Shown here piece by piece: positions 15,437 through 24,580 of a stretch of DNA of 64,000 bases. Numbering within the stretch: position 1 is the first letter of the stretch; every line of letters starts with the position of its first letter. This DNA is from Ralstonia sp. RRA. Its GTDB lineage: Bacteria; Pseudomonadota; Gammaproteobacteria; Burkholderiales; Burkholderiaceae. The position numbers were made by a program, and so were the translations under genes. A model generated the notes under the pieces. That model did no database searches and had not been told where the DNA came from. It saw only the letters and a program-made list of their open reading frames with translations. Location: assembly GCF_037023145.1 (NCBI RefSeq), contig NZ_CP146091.1, positions 3,100,001 through 3,164,000 on the forward strand. Direction: 5' to 3'.

Positions 15437-16579
15437 CTAGCGACCGAGTGCGGCGCGCCATCTTTTCAGGAAATCGGCACGACGCAGCTGATCTTGATGG
15501 GCGAGTAAACCCGGGCCAACCGGAATGGGCCGATGCGTATTGCCGAGTTCGGCGAGCAGGCGCTTGGCGGTCAGCCCGGTCTCGACGTCCTGGCGCAGCG
15601 AGAAAAGGAACGCGCGGTCGGCCATGACACTCTGGCCGTCACGCGAGAGCATGAAGTCGATCCACAGGCGCGCAGCGTTCGGCCGGGCAGCGCGGCGAGC
15701 AATGAAGGCGACGCGGGTGGCGACCAGCGTGTAGTCGGACGGCATCTTGATGGCGAGCGCGGGATTGCGATCGGCGTAGCGCGCGGCGTATGAACCGATC
15801 ACATCGTAGGCGAGCAAGCTTTCGCCAGAGGCCACGCGCTCGAGCATGGCGGCCGTCGTGATGTACAGGTTGACGTTGACGCCACCCAATGCCCGGGCAA
15901 CATCCCAGAACACCGGGGAGGTGCGCGCATCTTCAGCGGCGAACAGAAAGGCGGAGCCCGAGTGCTCGATGTCGTACGCAGCGACGCGGCCGCGCAGCAA
16001 GTCGCGATGGCCGTTGAGAATGCGAGCGAAATCGGCGTGCGTGGAGGGGACCAGATCGGCGGACAACTGGCGCGCGTTGTAGACGAAGACGACCGGCTCG
16101 TAGCTCGTGCCGTAGGCCTCGTTCTTCCAGATGGCCCACGACGGCAAGTAGGGCCGCTCGGGTGATGCATATGACAAGGCATGGCCGTCGTTGACGAGCT
16201 TGAACTGCTCGGGCATCGCCGAGCTCCACACAACGTCGGCGCCGGGCGACTTGGAGGCAAGTTCTGCGAGGAAGCGTCGGTAGATGTCGTCGCTGTTCTG
16301 CTCGCGGTAGTCGACGGTAATGCCGGGGTAGCGCGCCTCGAATGCGCGGATGAGCGGGTGCGCCGCGGCAAAGTCCGTCGTCGAGTAGACCGTGACGCGG
16401 CCTTCGCGTCGGGCGGCGTCGATCATCGCGCCGTAATCGCGCGGGTAGTACGACGGCAGCTCGGGCGCGGAGCTCGCCAGCCATTGCGCATGACTCTCAA
16501 GCGAAACGGCGCCACCCGCGGCCAACAGCGCGGCGGTCTGGCACAGCCAGCGGCGACGGGAATTTGGGATGGACGACAT
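15437..16579 (-). CDS. Periplasmic solute-binding protein (AfuA/FbpA-like), candidate sensor subunit of the adjacent two-component system
   Basis: 380 residues. The start at 16579 gives an N-terminus with S-R-R-R-W-L and a hydrophobic stretch, resembling a Tat signal. The mature part is an extracellular solute-binding protein of the iron(III)/organophosphate group (REGRVTVYSTTD, YEPVVFVYNARQ, MLERVASGESLLAYDVIGSY). It aligns almost without gaps with the second binding protein at 19044-20150. It diverges across 107 bp from a response-regulator/sensor-kinase pair. This arrangement parallels PgtC with PgtAB and BctC with BctDE, where a periplasmic binding protein feeds the sensor. A plain transport role is possible. 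Confidence 0.85.
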   Translation of the reverse strand: MSSIPNSRRRWLCQTAALLAAGGAVSLESHAQWLASSAPELPSYYPRDYGAMIDAARREGRVTVYSTTDFAAAHPLIRAFEARYPGITVDYREQNSDDIYRRFLAELASKSPGADVVWSSAMPEQFKLVNDGHALSYASPERPYLPSWAIWKNEAYGTSYEPVVFVYNARQLSADLVPSTHADFARILNGHRDLLRGRVAAYDIEHSGSAFLFAAEDARTSPVFWDVARALGGVNVNLYITTAAMLERVASGESLLAYDVIGSYAARYADRNPALAIKMPSDYTLVATRVAFIARRAARPNAARLWIDFMLSRDGQSVMADRAFLFSLRQDVETGLTAKRLLAELGNTHRPIPVGPGLLAHQDQLRRADFLKRWRAALGR

Positions 16580-16686
16580 GCAGATCCGCCCGCATCCATG
16601 AGTTGGTGTGATTCGACGGTGTAATCGAGATACGGGCGCACGCATTATCATGAAAAAGCACACAGAACGATATTGAGAGACACCCG

Positions 16687-17391
16687 ATGCGGATCTTGCT
16701 GGTGGAGGATGAGGACGAATTGGCGGCGTGGCTGGCGCGCGCGCTGGCGCAAAGCGGCTTCGTGATCGAGCGCGCAGCCGATGGCGTGATTGCGGAAGCC
16801 TTCCTCGGCTCCGGAGAATTTGACGCGGTGGTGCTGGACCTGCGCCTGCCGCGCAAGGACGGCTTTGCCGTATTGGCCGACATGCGCGCGCGGGATGACC
16901 GGACGCCGGTGCTGATCCTCACAGCGCAGGGTGCGCTGGATGAGCGCGTGCGCGGCCTGAACGCGGGCGCGGATGACTTCCTCACCAAGCCGTTCGCGCT
17001 GTCTGAACTGGAAGCGCGACTGATGGCGCTGATTCGGCGCAGCCGCGGCCGGGCGTTCCCGCGTCTGCGTTGCGGACCGCTGGAGTTCGACACCGGGCGC
17101 AAGGCGTTCCTGCTGTCAGGCGAGCCGCTGTCGCTTACGCCGCGCGAGCACGCCGCGCTGTCGGCGCTGCTGCACAAGACCGGTCAGCCGATCGCCAAGG
17201 TGCATCTGTTCGACAAGGTCTTCAACCTCGACAGCGACTCGAGCCCCGACGCGGTGGAGGTGGTCGTGCACCGTCTGCGCAAGAAGCTGGCAGGCACGGG
17301 CGTGCAGATCGTCACGGTGCGGGGCCTGGGCTACATGCTCGAAGCGGGCGCGAGTGACGCCAGCACCGTCGGCGACAACACCGCCTCATGA
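16687..17391 (+). CDS. OmpR-family response regulator (TctD-like)
   Basis: 234 residues. The receiver domain occupies 1-~115: acidic pocket E7-D8-E9 in MRILLVEDEDEL, phosphorylated Asp in VVLDLRLPRKDG, conserved Thr in LILTAQ and Lys in FLTKPF. The C-terminal winged helix (about 130-220) has LTPREHAALSALL and ends with VRGLGYMLE. Its stop codon overlaps the sensor-kinase start by 4 nt (ATGA), so they are translationally coupled. Probable targets are the two binding-protein promoters on either side. Confidence 0.94.
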   Translation: MRILLVEDEDELAAWLARALAQSGFVIERAADGVIAEAFLGSGEFDAVVLDLRLPRKDGFAVLADMRARDDRTPVLILTAQGALDERVRGLNAGADDFLTKPFALSELEARLMALIRRSRGRAFPRLRCGPLEFDTGRKAFLLSGEPLSLTPREHAALSALLHKTGQPIAKVHLFDKVFNLDSDSSPDAVEVVVHRLRKKLAGTGVQIVTVRGLGYMLEAGASDASTVGDNTAS

Positions 17392-18920
17392 CGCAACGGC
17401 TTGCCCTGCTGCCGCGCAGTCTGAAACTCACGCTGCTGTGGCTACTGCTGCCCGGGTTGATCGGCGTGCTGGCAATCGACATCGTGAGCGCGTACCAGGC
17501 GCTGCGCAGCGCCACCGACCGCGCGTACGACCGTGCCCTGCTCGGCTCGGTGCGCGCCATCGAGAACGGCGTGACGATCGAGCGCGGCCAGGTGCAGGTC
17601 AACGTGCCGTATGTGGCGTTGTCGATGTTCGAGTCGACCGCGCAGAGCAGCGTCTATTACCGCGTTGCCTTCGAGCCCGCGCCGGGTAAGGCGCCCGAAG
17701 CCGCCCTCACCGGGTATGACGACCTGCCGCTGCCCACCGCGCGCCTGGAGAACGACACCGAGTTCTTCTACGACGCGCTGTATCACGGCGAACCGGTGCG
17801 CGTGGCCGCCGTCGCCAAGCCGCTGTATCAACCGGGGCTGCCGGCGCGCATCGTGATCCAGGTGGCTGAGACCATCGAGACGCGACGTGCGCTGCAGCAG
17901 GCCGTCTGGCGTGGCACGCTGCTGCGCGATGCGGCGCTGGTGGTGGTGAGCGCGGCGCTGCTCTGGCTGGGCGTGACCGTGGCGCTGCGGCCGCTGAATC
18001 GTCTGGCGCGGAGCATCGCAGTCCGCGCTTCTGACGACTTGCGGCCACTCGATGCCGCAGACGTACCTGCCGAGGTGCGCCCGCTGGTGCAAGCGATCAA
18101 CCACCACATCCAGCGCTACGCAGAACTGGCGGAGGCCCAGAGCCAGTTCCTCGCCGATGCATCGCATCAGATGCGCACGCCGCTGGCTGTGCTGCTCACG
18201 CAGGCTGAATACGCACTGCGCGAGACCGATCCAGCGCGCGTGCGCGAAAGCCTCACGGCCATCATCGCGCGGTTGCAGTCGACCAACCGGCTGACCTCGC
18301 AGTTGCTTGCGCTCGCCCGTGCCCGCCATGCGGGGCAGGACGCGCCCGCCGAGGTATTCGACTTGGGCGAATTGGCGCGCGACGTTGTGGTCGATGCATT
18401 GCCGCTAGCGCGCGAGAAACAGCAGGACCTTGGTTGGGACGATGCGGGGCTTGCTGCAACCCTGTCCGTCACGGGCTACCCCGCCTTCCTGCGTGAGGCG
18501 CTGTCCAACTTAGTACACAACGCGATCCGCTACACCCCCGCCGGTGGACGCATCACCGTGCGGGCAATTGCCGACGGCGATACCGCGCTCGTCTGCGTGG
18601 ACGACACCGGCCCCGGCATGAGCGCCGACGAACGCGCGCACGCGTTTCAGCGTTTCCGGCGCGCGCACGAAGGCGGTGGTCGTGCGGCGAAGTTGAAAAA
18701 TGCGCCCAAAAGCGCGCCGAAGGATGCGCGCTATGCGGCCGAAGGCTCCGGCCTGGGATTGGCGATCGCGCGGGCTTATGCGGCGCGCAGCGGCGGGCAA
18801 ATCGAACTGGCCGATGGTGAGCCCAACGGGCATGGCGGCGTGGGCCTATCTGCGCGGATTCGTGTGCCGCGCACGCCATCCACAACATCTCCTGAGCATG
18901 CTGCAACGCAGCAACCTTAA
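17388..18920 (+). CDS. Sensor histidine kinase (TctE-like)
   Basis: 510 residues. TM1 is about residues 14-36; a ~140-residue periplasmic domain of the TctE type follows; TM2 is about 180-200. Then come a HAMP-like linker, the H-box with phospho-His in ASHQMRTPL, the N-box LSNLVHNAIRYTP, and the G boxes DDTGPGM and GSGLGLAIA. Between the F and second G box lies a ~20-residue Lys/Ala/Pro-rich insertion (about 18680-18740) in the ATP lid. The gene overlaps the response regulator by 4 nt. The signal is probably relayed by a periplasmic binding protein. Confidence 0.93.
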   Translation: MTQRLALLPRSLKLTLLWLLLPGLIGVLAIDIVSAYQALRSATDRAYDRALLGSVRAIENGVTIERGQVQVNVPYVALSMFESTAQSSVYYRVAFEPAPGKAPEAALTGYDDLPLPTARLENDTEFFYDALYHGEPVRVAAVAKPLYQPGLPARIVIQVAETIETRRALQQAVWRGTLLRDAALVVVSAALLWLGVTVALRPLNRLARSIAVRASDDLRPLDAADVPAEVRPLVQAINHHIQRYAELAEAQSQFLADASHQMRTPLAVLLTQAEYALRETDPARVRESLTAIIARLQSTNRLTSQLLALARARHAGQDAPAEVFDLGELARDVVVDALPLAREKQQDLGWDDAGLAATLSVTGYPAFLREALSNLVHNAIRYTPAGGRITVRAIADGDTALVCVDDTGPGMSADERAHAFQRFRRAHEGGGRAAKLKNAPKSAPKDARYAAEGSGLGLAIARAYAARSGGQIELADGEPNGHGGVGLSARIRVPRTPSTTSPEHAATQQP

Positions 18921-19043
18921 TGAAAGCGTGACGAAAGCGCGCGACTTCTATACTGCGCCGCACCTGGGGCCATCCGTCCGAGCTACACGCACATCGCCAT
19001 AAGTAGCCGGCCCCACATCACCAAGCAAACAGGAGACAAACCC

Positions 19044-20150
19044 ATGCTTCGTGGCCGCACTATGCCCGCGCACGCCGCTCTCGTTTCGATTGCGGCTGCC
19101 GCTCTGACCCTCAGCACCGCTGCACTCGCGCAAGTCCCGGCTGGCTATCCCGCCAGCTACGCCGACACCATCGCCGCCGCCAAGAAAGAAGGCAAAGTGG
19201 TGGTCTACGCTACGACCGACACCAAGGCTGCCGACCCGCTGATCAAGGATTTCGAGTCGCTCTACCCCGGCGTGAAGGTCGAGTACAACGACATGAACAG
19301 CAGCGAGCTGTACAACCGCTTCATCAGCGAGCAGGCCGCCGGCGGCGCCTCGGCTGACATGATGTGGAACTCGTCGATGGACTCGCAGCTCAAGCTCGCG
19401 CAGACCTACGCCATGAAGTACGACTCGCCCGAAGTACCGAGCCTGCCGAAGTGGGCCATCTACAAGGGCCTGGCCTACGGCACGACGTACGAGCCGGCCG
19501 TGTTCCTGTACAACAAGCGCCTGATCAAGGACAGCGAAGTCCCGCAAACCCACGCTGACCTCGCCAAGCTGGTCGGCAGCCAGGGCGACCGCTTCAAGAA
19601 CAAGGTCACGACGTACGACATCGAGAAGTCCGCCGTGGGCTTCATGATGGCGGCGCAGGACAACCAGGATTCGCCGCAGTACTTCGACTTCATCAAGGCG
19701 GTGGGGCCCAACCTGGTGCTGCAGTCGTCCACCGGCACGATGATGGAGCGCGTGGCCTCGGGCGAAAACCTGATCGCCTACAACATCCTCGGTTCGTATG
19801 CGCTGGCGCGTGCCAAGAAGGACCCGTCGATCGGCATCGTGTATCCGAAGGACTACACGCTGGTGGTCTCGCGCGTGGCGATGATCGCCAAGAAAGCGAA
19901 GAACCCGAACGCCGCCAAGCTGTGGCTGGATTACATCCTATCCAAACGCGGCCAGGACATCCTCGCCAACAAGTCGGACTTGCACTCGCTGCGCGACGAC
20001 GTGACGGGCGAAGCCACCGCCGCCGGCCTGAAGAAAATCCTCGGCAACACCATCAAGCCGATTCCGGTGGATGAGTCGATCCTGACCTTCCTGGAGCCGA
20101 AGAAGCGCCTCGACTTCATCAAGCAATGGCGCACTGCCGCCGGCCGTTGA
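19044..20150 (+). CDS. ABC transporter solute-binding protein (AfuA/FbpA-like)
   Basis: A 368-residue periplasmic binding protein. The start has CAGGAG upstream; the signal peptide ends in LAQ at about residue 30. The mature protein matches its paralogue at 15437-16579 (KEGKVVVYATTD, TTYEPAVFLYNK, MMERVASGENLIAYNILGSY). The adjacent tyrosine pair that binds Fe3+ in FbpA is not seen; the corresponding segment reads LGSYALAR. That argues against ferric iron and toward an organic phosphate, as shown for AfuA (hexose phosphates). First gene of the transporter operon with the permease and ATPase downstream. Confidence 0.9.
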   Translation: MLRGRTMPAHAALVSIAAAALTLSTAALAQVPAGYPASYADTIAAAKKEGKVVVYATTDTKAADPLIKDFESLYPGVKVEYNDMNSSELYNRFISEQAAGGASADMMWNSSMDSQLKLAQTYAMKYDSPEVPSLPKWAIYKGLAYGTTYEPAVFLYNKRLIKDSEVPQTHADLAKLVGSQGDRFKNKVTTYDIEKSAVGFMMAAQDNQDSPQYFDFIKAVGPNLVLQSSTGTMMERVASGENLIAYNILGSYALARAKKDPSIGIVYPKDYTLVVSRVAMIAKKAKNPNAAKLWLDYILSKRGQDILANKSDLHSLRDDVTGEATAAGLKKILGNTIKPIPVDESILTFLEPKKRLDFIKQWRTAAGR

Positions 20151-20193
20151 TCTACTGACCTGCGGATCACGACTCCTCTTATCTGACCGACCT

Positions 20194-20221
20194 GCCGGCG
20201 CCATCCGTATCTGGCGCCGGC
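20194..20221 (+). promoter_or_regulatory. Intercistronic stem-loop between binding protein and permease genes
   Basis: GCCGGCGCCA (20194-20203) pairs perfectly with TGGCGCCGGC (20212-20221) across an 8-nt loop, with no T-run. Directly after it, CCTC (20223-20226) can pair with GAGG (20230-20233), masking the permease ribosome-binding site. This is the usual arrangement that keeps binding-protein mRNA in excess over permease mRNA. Confidence 0.6.
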
Positions 20222-20237
20222 TCCTCTTGGAGGCACC

Positions 20238-22049
20238 ATGCGTTCCCTAGCGCAAGACCGTGCCGCCGCTGCCCAAGCCCTCCCCAAGCGCTCGCCCTGG
20301 ACGCGTGTGGGACAGGCTTTGCCGCGCGGCGTGGTCATCCTGCTGACGGCGCTGGCGATTTTCACGCCGCTGGCGCTGATCTTCTACCAGAGCTTTTTGT
20401 CCGCTCCGTTCTTCATGCCGGACGCACTGGCAGGGCTCGATGCGTACCGCTTCATCTTCGATGATCCGGACTTCTGGCACGCGTTCGAAAAGTCCGCCGC
20501 GCTGGCCCTCGGCTTGGCGGTGATCTCGGTGCCGCTGGGCGGCATCCTGGCGTTCCTGATGGTGCGCTCCGACCTGCCGGGCCGCCGCATCATCGAGCCG
20601 ATGCTGATGATCCCGGTGTTCGTCTCGCCGATGGTGCTGGCGTTCGGCTATGTGGTGTCGGCCGGCCCGGTCGGCTTCTACACGATCTGGTTCAAGCAGA
20701 TCTTCGGTGGCGTGCCCTGGAACGTGTATTCGTTCACCAGCATCATCATCATCGCGGGTCTGACGCACGTGCCGCACGTGTATCTGTATGTCTCATCGGC
20801 GCTGCGCAGCCTGGGCTCGGACGTGGAAGAAGCCGCGCGCATCGCGGGTGCATCGCCGCTGTCGGTGGCGCTCAACGTGAGTCTGCCGATGGTGCGCCCC
20901 GCGCTGCTGTACGCAGCCGTGCTGGTGATCTTCCTGGGCTTCGAGGTGTTCGGCCTGGTGCTCGTGCTGGGCGATCCGGAAGGCCACCTGGTGCTGGCGA
21001 CGTATCTGTACAAGCTGACCAACAAGCTCGGCACGCCGGCCTATCACCTGATGGCGGCCGTGGCGGTCTGCCTGGTGATGGTGACGTTCCCGCTGGTGCT
21101 GCTGCAGCGTTACATGCTGCGCTCGGCCAACCGCTTCGTCACCGTCAAGGGCAAGGTCACGCGCAGCCGCCCGCTGCCGCTGGGCAAGTGGCGCTGGCCC
21201 GCCTGGGCGATCGTGGTGTTCTGGTTCTTCGTCTCGGTGGTGGTGCCGCTGTCCGGCATTGCACTGCGCGCATTCGTGTCGAACTGGGGCGAAGGCGTGT
21301 CGCTGACGCAAGCCGTGTCGCTCACCGCGTTCCACCAGATCTTCGAGCAGCCGCAGTTCCTGCGCGCGATGATCAACACGGTGCTGATCGGCGTGATCGG
21401 CGGCGCCATCGCCGTGGCTTGCTACACGTGCATCGGCTTGGCCATGCACCGCAAGCCGGACGGCTGGACGCGCTTCCTCGACTACAGCGTGCTGGTGCCC
21501 CGCGCCATTCCGGGCCTGCTGGCCGGTCTGGCCTTCCTGTGGGTGTTCCTGTTCGTACCGAACTGGATCGAAACCCTGCTGACCGACAGCAGCCTGCCCT
21601 TCGCCAACTGGATCATCGAGCACGTCGTGCCGAGTCTGCGCGACCTGCGCAGCACGATCTTCAGCGTGTGGATCGCCTATACGGTGGTGTGGATGGCTTA
21701 CGGCCTGCGCCTGATCTCAGCCGCGCTGCTGCAGGTCGGCCCTGAGCTGGAAGAAGCCGCGCGCTCGGTGGGCGCTAGCCGTGCCCGCACCACGCGTGAT
21801 GTGACCGTGCCGCTCACGCGCTATGGCCTGCTCGGCGCGTGGTTGCTGATCTTCCTGATTTTCGAGCGCGAGTACTCAACCGGTGTGTATCTGCTGTCGC
21901 CGGGTACCGAGACGATCGGCTCGATGCTGGTTTCCCTGTGGGCAGGCGGCGCCATCGATATCGTCGCCGCGCTGTCCTTCGTCAATATCGTGCTGGTGGC
22001 CGTCGGCCTCGGCATCGCACTGCGTTTCGGGGTAAAGCTCCATGATTGA
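20238..22049 (+). CDS. Fused ABC transporter permease (two BPD_transp_1 domains, FbpB/AfuB type)
   Basis: 603 residues, twice the length of a single permease domain. About 12 transmembrane segments fall into two halves, each with an EAA loop that contacts the ATPase: EEAARIAGASPLSV in the first half and EEAARSVGASRARTT in the second. A GGAGG ribosome-binding site lies 5 nt upstream. The 3' end overlaps the ATPase gene by 8 nt. Fused permeases of this type serve ferric-iron and AfuABC hexose-phosphate importers. Confidence 0.95.
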   Translation: MRSLAQDRAAAAQALPKRSPWTRVGQALPRGVVILLTALAIFTPLALIFYQSFLSAPFFMPDALAGLDAYRFIFDDPDFWHAFEKSAALALGLAVISVPLGGILAFLMVRSDLPGRRIIEPMLMIPVFVSPMVLAFGYVVSAGPVGFYTIWFKQIFGGVPWNVYSFTSIIIIAGLTHVPHVYLYVSSALRSLGSDVEEAARIAGASPLSVALNVSLPMVRPALLYAAVLVIFLGFEVFGLVLVLGDPEGHLVLATYLYKLTNKLGTPAYHLMAAVAVCLVMVTFPLVLLQRYMLRSANRFVTVKGKVTRSRPLPLGKWRWPAWAIVVFWFFVSVVVPLSGIALRAFVSNWGEGVSLTQAVSLTAFHQIFEQPQFLRAMINTVLIGVIGGAIAVACYTCIGLAMHRKPDGWTRFLDYSVLVPRAIPGLLAGLAFLWVFLFVPNWIETLLTDSSLPFANWIIEHVVPSLRDLRSTIFSVWIAYTVVWMAYGLRLISAALLQVGPELEEAARSVGASRARTTRDVTVPLTRYGLLGAWLLIFLIFEREYSTGVYLLSPGTETIGSMLVSLWAGGAIDIVAALSFVNIVLVAVGLGIALRFGVKLHD

Positions 22050-23118
22050 ACTCACTGTCAACGACCTGCACCTGCAATACGGCAACAACCCGGTTCTCAA
22101 GGGTGTCTCGATGCAGTTGCAGAAGGGCGAGGTCGTCTCGCTGCTGGGCCCGTCCGGTTCGGGCAAGACCACACTGCTGCGCGCCGTCGCCGGCCTGGAA
22201 CAAGCCAGCCAGGGCACCGTCCAGATCGGCGATCGCGTCATGTTCGACGGCGCCAAGAAACTCGACGTGCCAGCCGAAGGGCGCAACCTGGGCCTGGTGT
22301 TCCAGTCGTACGCGCTGTGGCCGCACAAGACCGTGGCCGAGAACGTCGCCTACCCGCTCAAGCTACGCAAGACGCCGTCTGCGCAGATCAAGGAACGCGT
22401 GCAAGCCGTGCTGCAGCAACTCGGCCTCGGCCACCTGGGCGAGCGCTTCCCGAGCCAGCTCTCCGGCGGCCAGCAGCAGCGCGTGGCAATCGCCCGTGCA
22501 CTGGTCTACAACCCGCCCGTGATCCTGCTCGACGAGCCGCTCTCCAACCTCGACGCCAAGCTGCGTGAAGAAGCCCGTGCCTTCCTGCGCGAGTTGATTG
22601 TGCGTCTAGGGCTCTCGGCGTTGATGGTCACCCACGACCAAAGCGAAGCGATGGCCATGTCCGACCGCATCCTGCTGCTGAACAACGGCGTGATCGAGCA
22701 GCAAGGCACGCCCGAAGAGATGTACGGCGCGCCGCAAACCCTCTTCACCGCCGAATTCATGGGTAGCAACAACCGCGTCAACGGCAAGATCGCCGAGGTG
22801 CGTGACGGCATGGCCCGCCTGGTCGATGAGGCGGGCGGCTGGTCGCTGTGGGGTGTGGCGCGCGGCGATCTGAAGCCGGGTGCATCGGCCCACGGGGTGA
22901 TCCGCCTGGAACAAGTGCGCGTAGGTGTGGATAACGCCGACAACACCATCCGCCTGCCGCTGGCGACGCGCATGTATCTTGGCGACCGCTGGGAATGCCT
23001 GTTCCGCGCAACGGGCGATGCTGGCACGGGTCTGCGCGCCTATGCCAGCAGCGCGCCAAGCGAGGGCCAATATGCGCTGACGTTCCCGCGCGAGCAATTC
23101 TGGTTGTACGCCGCGTAA
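22042..23118 (+). CDS. ABC transporter ATP-binding protein (FbpC/AfuC type)
   Basis: 358 residues. Walker A is G-P-S-G-S-G-K-T-T (about 34-42), the signature is LSGGQQQR, Walker B is [12 protein letters not shown], and the H-loop is VTHD. The C-terminal ~110 residues form a TOBE-like regulatory domain typical of CUT1/Fbp ATPases. The start overlaps the permease by 8 nt. It completes a binding protein-permease-ATPase import system. Confidence 0.95.
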   Translation: MIELTVNDLHLQYGNNPVLKGVSMQLQKGEVVSLLGPSGSGKTTLLRAVAGLEQASQGTVQIGDRVMFDGAKKLDVPAEGRNLGLVFQSYALWPHKTVAENVAYPLKLRKTPSAQIKERVQAVLQQLGLGHLGERFPSQLSGGQQQRVAIARALVYNPPVILLDEPLSNLDAKLREEARAFLRELIVRLGLSALMVTHDQSEAMAMSDRILLLNNGVIEQQGTPEEMYGAPQTLFTAEFMGSNNRVNGKIAEVRDGMARLVDEAGGWSLWGVARGDLKPGASAHGVIRLEQVRVGVDNADNTIRLPLATRMYLGDRWECLFRATGDAGTGLRAYASSAPSEGQYALTFPREQFWLYAA

Positions 23119-23138
23119 GCAGGCATCGCAGAAATGAG

Positions 23139-23160
23139 AAAGGCAGCCGAGGCTGCCTTT
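23139..23160 (+). terminator. Rho-independent terminator after the ABC transporter operon
   Basis: A 9-bp stem AAAGGCAGC/GCTGCCTTT (23139-23147 with 23152-23160), 4-nt loop, then TTTCTTT. It sits between convergent operons and may also stop tatC transcripts. Confidence 0.85.
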
Positions 23161-23188
23161 TTCTTTGGGCGATCGTTGAATCGGCCCG

Positions 23189-23989
23189 TTAGTCCTTCAC
23201 CGCTGGTAGATGCTCCGGGGTCTCTTCTGGCGCAACCGTCTTGCGCAGGAAGATCGCCGCCAGGATCAGCCCCAACTCGTACAGCAGCCACAGCGGCACA
23301 GCCAGCAGCAACTGCGACATCACGTCCGGTGGCGTCACCACGGCCGCAATGATGAACGCGCCCACCACCACATACGGCCGCGCCTGACGCAGCTTGTCGA
23401 GGCTCACGATGCCAAAGCGCACCAGCACCATCACGACCACCGGCACCTCAAAAGTGATACCAAAGGCCAGGAACGTCGTCATGGCAAAGCTCAGGTACTT
23501 GTCGATGTCGGTCGACATCTCCGCGCCCAATGGCGCGTTGTAGTGCGCCATCACCTTGAACACGGTCGGGAAGACGAGGAAGTACGCAAACGCCACGCCG
23601 CACAGGAACAGGATGTAGGTGCTGACCACCAGCGGCATGATCATGCGCTTCTCATGCGCATACAGCCCCGGCGCCACGAAGCGCCAGATCTGGTACAGCA
23701 CCCACGGCAGTGCGATCAGGAAGGCCGCGAGCAGCGTCACCTTCATCGGCACGAAGAACGAGCCGGTGACATCCGTCACGATCATGTGGCCGTTCTTGGG
23801 CAGCGCCTGAATGAGCGGCCGCGAGAACAGGTTGAAGATGTCCGGCGCCCAGTAGACCAGGCCCAGGAAGATCAGCAGAACACCCGCGCCGGCTTTGACG
23901 ATGCGCTCGCGCAGCTCTACTAGGTGCGAGATGAAGGTTTCCTGCGCGCCGTCCTCGGGCGATTGCGGATCGAGCGGAGCGGCACTCAT
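23189..23989 (-). CDS. tatC: Sec-independent protein translocase subunit TatC
   Basis: A 266-residue polytopic inner-membrane protein with six predicted transmembrane helices. TatC recognises twin-arginine signals together with TatB. FISHLVELRERIVKA at the N-terminus and the GSFFVPMKV...LPWVLYQIWRFVAPGLY block are diagnostic. Last gene of tatABC on the minus strand. Candidate substrates in this window are PetA and the binding protein at 15437. Confidence 0.97.
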   Translation of the reverse strand: MSAAPLDPQSPEDGAQETFISHLVELRERIVKAGAGVLLIFLGLVYWAPDIFNLFSRPLIQALPKNGHMIVTDVTGSFFVPMKVTLLAAFLIALPWVLYQIWRFVAPGLYAHEKRMIMPLVVSTYILFLCGVAFAYFLVFPTVFKVMAHYNAPLGAEMSTDIDKYLSFAMTTFLAFGITFEVPVVVMVLVRFGIVSLDKLRQARPYVVVGAFIIAAVVTPPDVMSQLLLAVPLWLLYELGLILAAIFLRKTVAPEETPEHLPAVKD

Positions 23990-24041
23990 GTCGGCTGAAG
24001 GGGGATGCGGTCAGAGCACCCAGCGGTGGGTGCTCGGAGAA

Positions 24042-24560
24042 TCATTCGAAGAAGGAACGCCCACGCGACTGCGCGGCAACGATGGGCGGACGATGGCGCT
24101 TAACGCGTGCCGCCCCTGATTGCGCCCACATGCGCACGCCCTGCTTCTGCCGGTACCACTTGGGCATCGAGAGCTGCTTGTTGCGCCAGCTGTTGCGACC
24201 GTTGCGCGACTTGCCCGGTGCTGGGCGCCAGTCGGGGGCGGAAGTGGAGGTCTCACGCAATGCCGGATCGCCGAGCGCCTCGTTCAGGCGTTCGTTGATT
24301 TCCGATGTGTGCTTGCTGACCTCTTGGTGGATGGTCTGCTCGACATTGCGCGCGGCCTGCTCGAAATCGGTGCGCATCTTGCGCAGCTCTTCGAGTTCGA
24401 TTTCGCGGCTCACCTCGGCCTTCACATCGGCAATGTAACGCTGCGCGCGGCCAAGCAATGCGCCGGCCGTGCGCGCCACTTTGGGCAGGCGCTCCGGCCC
24501 GATGACGACGAGCGCCACCATGCCAATCAGCGCCAGCTTGGAAATGCCGAGATCGATCAT
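24042..24560 (-). CDS. tatB: Sec-independent protein translocase subunit TatB
   Basis: 172 residues. The N-terminal helix MIDLGISKLALIGMVALVVIGPERLP has the Glu/Pro hinge typical of TatB, followed by an amphipathic helix and a long charged cytoplasmic tail ending in a basic, Ser/Arg-rich region. It forms the substrate receptor with TatC. Separated from tatA by 20 bp. Confidence 0.95.
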   Translation of the reverse strand: MIDLGISKLALIGMVALVVIGPERLPKVARTAGALLGRAQRYIADVKAEVSREIELEELRKMRTDFEQAARNVEQTIHQEVSKHTSEINERLNEALGDPALRETSTSAPDWRPAPGKSRNGRNSWRNKQLSMPKWYRQKQGVRMWAQSGAARVKRHRPPIVAAQSRGRSFFE

Positions 24561-24580
24561 CGGTCAGCGTACGACAGTGC

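Noticed and set aside
15437..16579. A ferric-iron-binding protein call for the first solute-binding protein
   Set aside because: Family resemblance alone; the Tyr-Tyr ligand pair is not present, so the substrate is left open.
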